From NCBI RefSeq assembly GCF_027487935.1, contig NZ_JAIYCP010000015.1, positions 62,001 to 126,000 on the forward strand: DNA of 64,000 nt. Direction: 5' to 3'. Of this stretch, positions 61,675 to 64,000 are shown in pieces. A program made the position numbers and the translations under genes. The notes under the pieces are model-generated. The model was given only the letters and a program-made list of their open reading frames with translations, was not told the origin of the DNA and did not search any database. The first letter of the stretch is position 1; every line of letters begins with the position of its first letter. The stretch comes from Brevundimonas sp. GTDB lineage: Bacteria > Pseudomonadota > Alphaproteobacteria > Caulobacterales > Caulobacteraceae.

Positions 61675-63153
61675 TCACCACCACTTCTCCGGCCGGGCCA
61701 CAAACCCGGCCGCGTCTTCCAGCGCGCTTGCGACCTGGAAGACGGTCGCCTCGTCCAGCGCCTTGCCGATGACCTGAAGACCCAGCGGCAGCCCGCCCTT
61801 GTCGAGGCCGGCGGGGACGGAGATCCCCGGCAGGCCGGCGAGGTTGGCGGTGACGGTGAAGATGTCGTTCAGATACATCTGCAGCGGATCGATCTGCTTG
61901 TCCCCGAGGGCGAAGGCCGCCGAAGGGGTGGAGGGCGTCAGAATGGCGTCGACCTTGTCCCAGACGGCGTCGAAATCCATGGCGATGCGACGACGGACCT
62001 TGAGGGCGCGGACGTAGTAGGCGTCATAGAAGCCGGCCGAGAGCACATAGGCCCCGATGGTCAGGCGGCGCTGGACCTCCTTGCCGAAGCCCTCGGCACG
62101 GCTGGTCTCATACAGGTCGGCCAGTGAGGTCGTCCCCTCGGCGCGGTGGCCGAAACGCATGCCGTCGTAGCGGGCCAGGTTGGACGAGGCCTCGGCGGGG
62201 GCGATGATGTAATAGGCCGGCAGGGCGTATTTGGTGTGCGGCAGGCTGATCTCGACGATCTCGGCCCCGCCGGCCTTGAGCCAGGCGACGCCCTGGTCCC
62301 ACAGGGCCTGGATCTCGGCGGGCATGCCGTCGACGACATATTCCTTCGGCACACCGATGCGCAGCCCCTTGACGCCCTTGTTCAGGGACCGGGTCCAGTC
62401 GGGCGTTTCGACGTCGAGGCTGGTGGCGTCCTTCGGATCATACGAGCACATCGAACGCAGCAGGATGGCGGCGTCCTCGACCGTCTTCGTGATCGGGCCG
62501 GCCTGGTCCAGCGAACTGGCGAAGGCGACCATGCCGAAGCGACTGGCGCGTCCGTAGGTGGGCTTGATCCCGACCGTGCCGGTGAAGGCGGCGGGCTGGC
62601 GGATCGAGCCGCCGGTGTCCGAGGCGGTGGCAGCGAGGCAGAGGTCGCCGGCGACGGCGGAGGCCGAACCACCCGAGCTGCCGCCCGGGGTCAGGTCAGC
62701 GTTGGACGTCGTTGACTTCCAGGGGTTCACGACCGGACCGAAGGCGCTGGTCTCGTTCGACGAGCCCATGGCGAACTCGTCCATGTTGAGCTTGCCCAGC
62801 ATGACGGCGCCGTCGCGCCAGAGGTTGGCGGTGACGGTGGACTCATACGGCGGGACGAAGCCGCGGAGCATGTTGGAGCCGGCGGTGGTCTGGACGCCGT
62901 CGGTGCAGAACAGGTCCTTGATGCCCAGCGGGGCACCTTCGAGGGCACCGCCCTCCCCCCTGGCCAGACGGGCGTCGGAGGCGCGGGCCATCTCGATCGC
63001 CTTGTCCGTGGTCTGGACGACGAAGGCGTTCAGGCGCGGATTGGCGGCGTCGATACTGGCGACGAACGCCCTGGTGATTTCCTCGGACGAGAAGTCACGG
63101 GCCTTGAGGCCGTCGAGGGCGGCCTTGAGCGTGAGTTGGGTCAGGTCGGACAT
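61675..63153 (-). CDS. gatA: Asp/Glu-tRNA amidotransferase subunit A
   Basis: A 492-residue amidase-signature subunit that releases ammonia from glutamine. The catalytic triad is Lys79 (GIKDLFC), Ser159 (GGSSGGSAS) and Ser183 ([10 protein letters not shown]). The start at 63153 follows gatC after one base. The frame remains open further upstream, inside gatC, without homology. Confidence 0.97.
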   Translation of the reverse strand: MSDLTQLTLKAALDGLKARDFSSEEITRAFVASIDAANPRLNAFVVQTTDKAIEMARASDARLARGEGGALEGAPLGIKDLFCTDGVQTTAGSNMLRGFVPPYESTVTANLWRDGAVMLGKLNMDEFAMGSSNETSAFGPVVNPWKSTTSNADLTPGGSSGGSASAVAGDLCLAATASDTGGSIRQPAAFTGTVGIKPTYGRASRFGMVAFASSLDQAGPITKTVEDAAILLRSMCSYDPKDATSLDVETPDWTRSLNKGVKGLRIGVPKEYVVDGMPAEIQALWDQGVAWLKAGGAEIVEISLPHTKYALPAYYIIAPAEASSNLARYDGMRFGHRAEGTTSLADLYETSRAEGFGKEVQRRLTIGAYVLSAGFYDAYYVRALKVRRRIAMDFDAVWDKVDAILTPSTPSAAFALGDKQIDPLQMYLNDIFTVTANLAGLPGISVPAGLDKGGLPLGLQVIGKALDEATVFQVASALEDAAGFVARPEKWW

Positions 63154-63154
63154 T

Positions 63155-63442
63155 CTATTCGACCACCTTGGGCACGACGAAGAAGCCATCAGCGGCGCGC
63201 GGGGCATTGCCCAGGACGTCAGCGACCTTGTCGCCGTCGGTGACGACGTCGTCGCGCAGACGCATCGGCTGGGCCACATTGGAGGTCATGGGCTCGACGC
63301 CGGCGACGTCAACCTCATTGAGCTGTTCGATCCAGGCAAGGATACCGTTCAGCTCGGCGGCGAGCGGCTCCAGCCGGTCTTCCGGGGTCTTGATGCGGGC
63401 GAGGTGCGCCACACGGCGCACGGTCGCGGCGTCGATGGCCAT
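63155..63442 (-). CDS. gatC: Asp/Glu-tRNA amidotransferase subunit C
   Basis: A 95-residue belt-like subunit that holds GatA and GatB together. Features are [20 protein letters not shown] and [20 protein letters not shown]. The ATG at 63442 has GGAGGG upstream; a start four codons earlier is less likely. Confidence 0.95.
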   Translation of the reverse strand: MAIDAATVRRVAHLARIKTPEDRLEPLAAELNGILAWIEQLNEVDVAGVEPMTSNVAQPMRLRDDVVTDGDKVADVLGNAPRAADGFFVVPKVVE

Positions 63443-63527
63443 GCGGCCCTCCACATTATTGAACGCTGGCCGAAACCAGAACGGGCGGGATTAGCGTTCC
63501 AGTCCCGGTTTCACAAGGATTCTGACG

Positions 63528-63692
63528 CTAAGGCGCGGGCGCGATCGTCACAGTGGCCGGACCGGTGGCGGTCGGGGGGGCATAAGCGGCCGGTGCGGCC
63601 TGTTGGACAGGCAGGGCGGCCTTGCGGCTCTCGACCTGGGGGTCACAGGCGGTCAAACCGAGCAGGACGACGAGAAAGGTCACTGGCTTCAT
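63528..63692 (-). CDS. Small lipoprotein
   Basis: A 54-residue ORF beginning MKPVTFLVVLLGLTACDPQV, with a clear lipobox (LTAC, Cys16) and an Ala/Pro/Thr-rich mature part ending VTIAPAP. Third codon positions are GC-rich. It lies between gatC and ruvX. Function unknown. Confidence 0.65.
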   Translation of the reverse strand: MKPVTFLVVLLGLTACDPQVESRKAALPVQQAAPAAYAPPTATGPATVTIAPAP

Positions 63693-63765
63693 CGGATGAG
63701 TCTCGTATCAAGGTTACCGCAGCTTGCACTTTGACAGGGCGGCTCGCCAGTCCTACCGCCACAGC

Positions 63766-64000
63766 GTGACAGTTCTATCGCTCGAAGACCTCGCCGCCTC
63801 GACCCCGCCGGGCACCCCTTGGCTGGGGCTGGATCTGGGTGAGAAGACCATCGGCGTAGCGATCAGCGACACGACGCGGATGATCGCCAGCCCGCTGTCG
63901 CTGGTCCGCAAGACGAAATTCACCGACGACGCCAACGCTGTTCTCAGGCTGATGGACGGGCGCAAGGCGTCGGGGCTGGTCATAGGCCTGCCGTTGAACA
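63766..64000 (+). CDS. ruvX: Putative pre-16S rRNA nuclease / Holliday junction resolvase RuvX (YqgF), N-terminal part
   Basis: The frame runs off the right edge. A GTG start at 63766 gives a short leader, then WLGLDLGEKTIGVAISDT with the first catalytic Asp of the RNase H-like fold, and later GLVIGLPLN, both YqgF hallmarks. It trims the 5' end of 16S rRNA in E. coli. In Caulobacterales ruvX is commonly next to gatCAB. Confidence 0.9.
   Translation, partial: MTVLSLEDLAASTPPGTPWLGLDLGEKTIGVAISDTTRMIASPLSLVRKTKFTDDANAVLRLMDGRKASGLVIGLPLN

Overview
The window reads as one continuous piece of a GC-rich alphaproteobacterial chromosome of the order Caulobacterales, most probably Brevundimonas or a close relative. 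The grounds are popZ (pole organizer) beside valS and tolC, the fliX / flgI-cheL-flbY flagellar cluster arranged divergently as in Caulobacter, a CC_3515-like exported protein, hdaA, an alphaproteobacterial LexA box before uvrA, and strongly GC-biased third codon positions. I see no phage, plasmid, integrase, insertion sequence or CRISPR array. The content is mostly core housekeeping, with a few unusual proteins and several families of intergenic repeats.

Layout. 1-15 kb: tsf (partial), rpsB, hrpB, an APC-type permease, tRNA-Leu(UAG), a coupled rlmD pair, a glycine-zipper exported protein, then tlyA-valS-popZ-tolC and a degenerate Pcm-like protein. 15-21.9 kb: tRNA-Cys, a membrane-anchored LuxR-type HTH locus with small genes, a SpoU methyltransferase, tRNA-Asn, a LOG-family protein, gltX and dksA. 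22-26.6 kb: flagellar genes fliX, flgI, cheL, flbY and an EAL-domain protein. 26.6-36.7 kb: uvrA, a CPBP protease, two paralogous membrane proteins, trmFO with a GNAT and an MpaB-like protein, and a coupled squalene-synthase-like/PuuD-like pair. 36.8-45 kb: yajC-secD-secF, then surE-pcm-nlpD-like (the same order as the gammaproteobacterial cluster) and serS with an internal insertion. 45-52 kb: thiS and thiG separated by an SPFH gene, aroQ, accB-accC-aat, a DUF2155 protein and NDUFA12. 52-59 kb: a large protein resembling class II ribonucleotide reductase without its active-site blocks, two exported pentapeptide-repeat proteins, aspS and hdaA. 59-64 kb: gatB, gatA, gatC, small exported proteins and the start of ruvX.

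How genes work together. gltX, aspS, gatCAB, tRNA-Asn and the absence of glnS/asnS here fit indirect amidation of Glu-tRNA(Gln) and Asp-tRNA(Asn). yajC-secDF is one export operon. accBC starts fatty-acid synthesis and is translationally coupled to aat through an apparent CTG start. flgI-cheL-flbY is an overlapping operon behind a sigma-54 promoter and a palindrome resembling an FlbD site.

The most interesting unexplained structure is a family of three intergenic elements (8326-8494, 36704-36832, 41045-41172). Each has arms of tandem AGTGGYT-type heptads, a shared core, and stop codons in all frames on both strands. One copy supplies the stop codon of tlyA. The most interesting protein is the ribonucleotide-reductase-like protein at 52366-54771. 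All functional statements rest on reading translated sequence and remembered family features; no database search was run.
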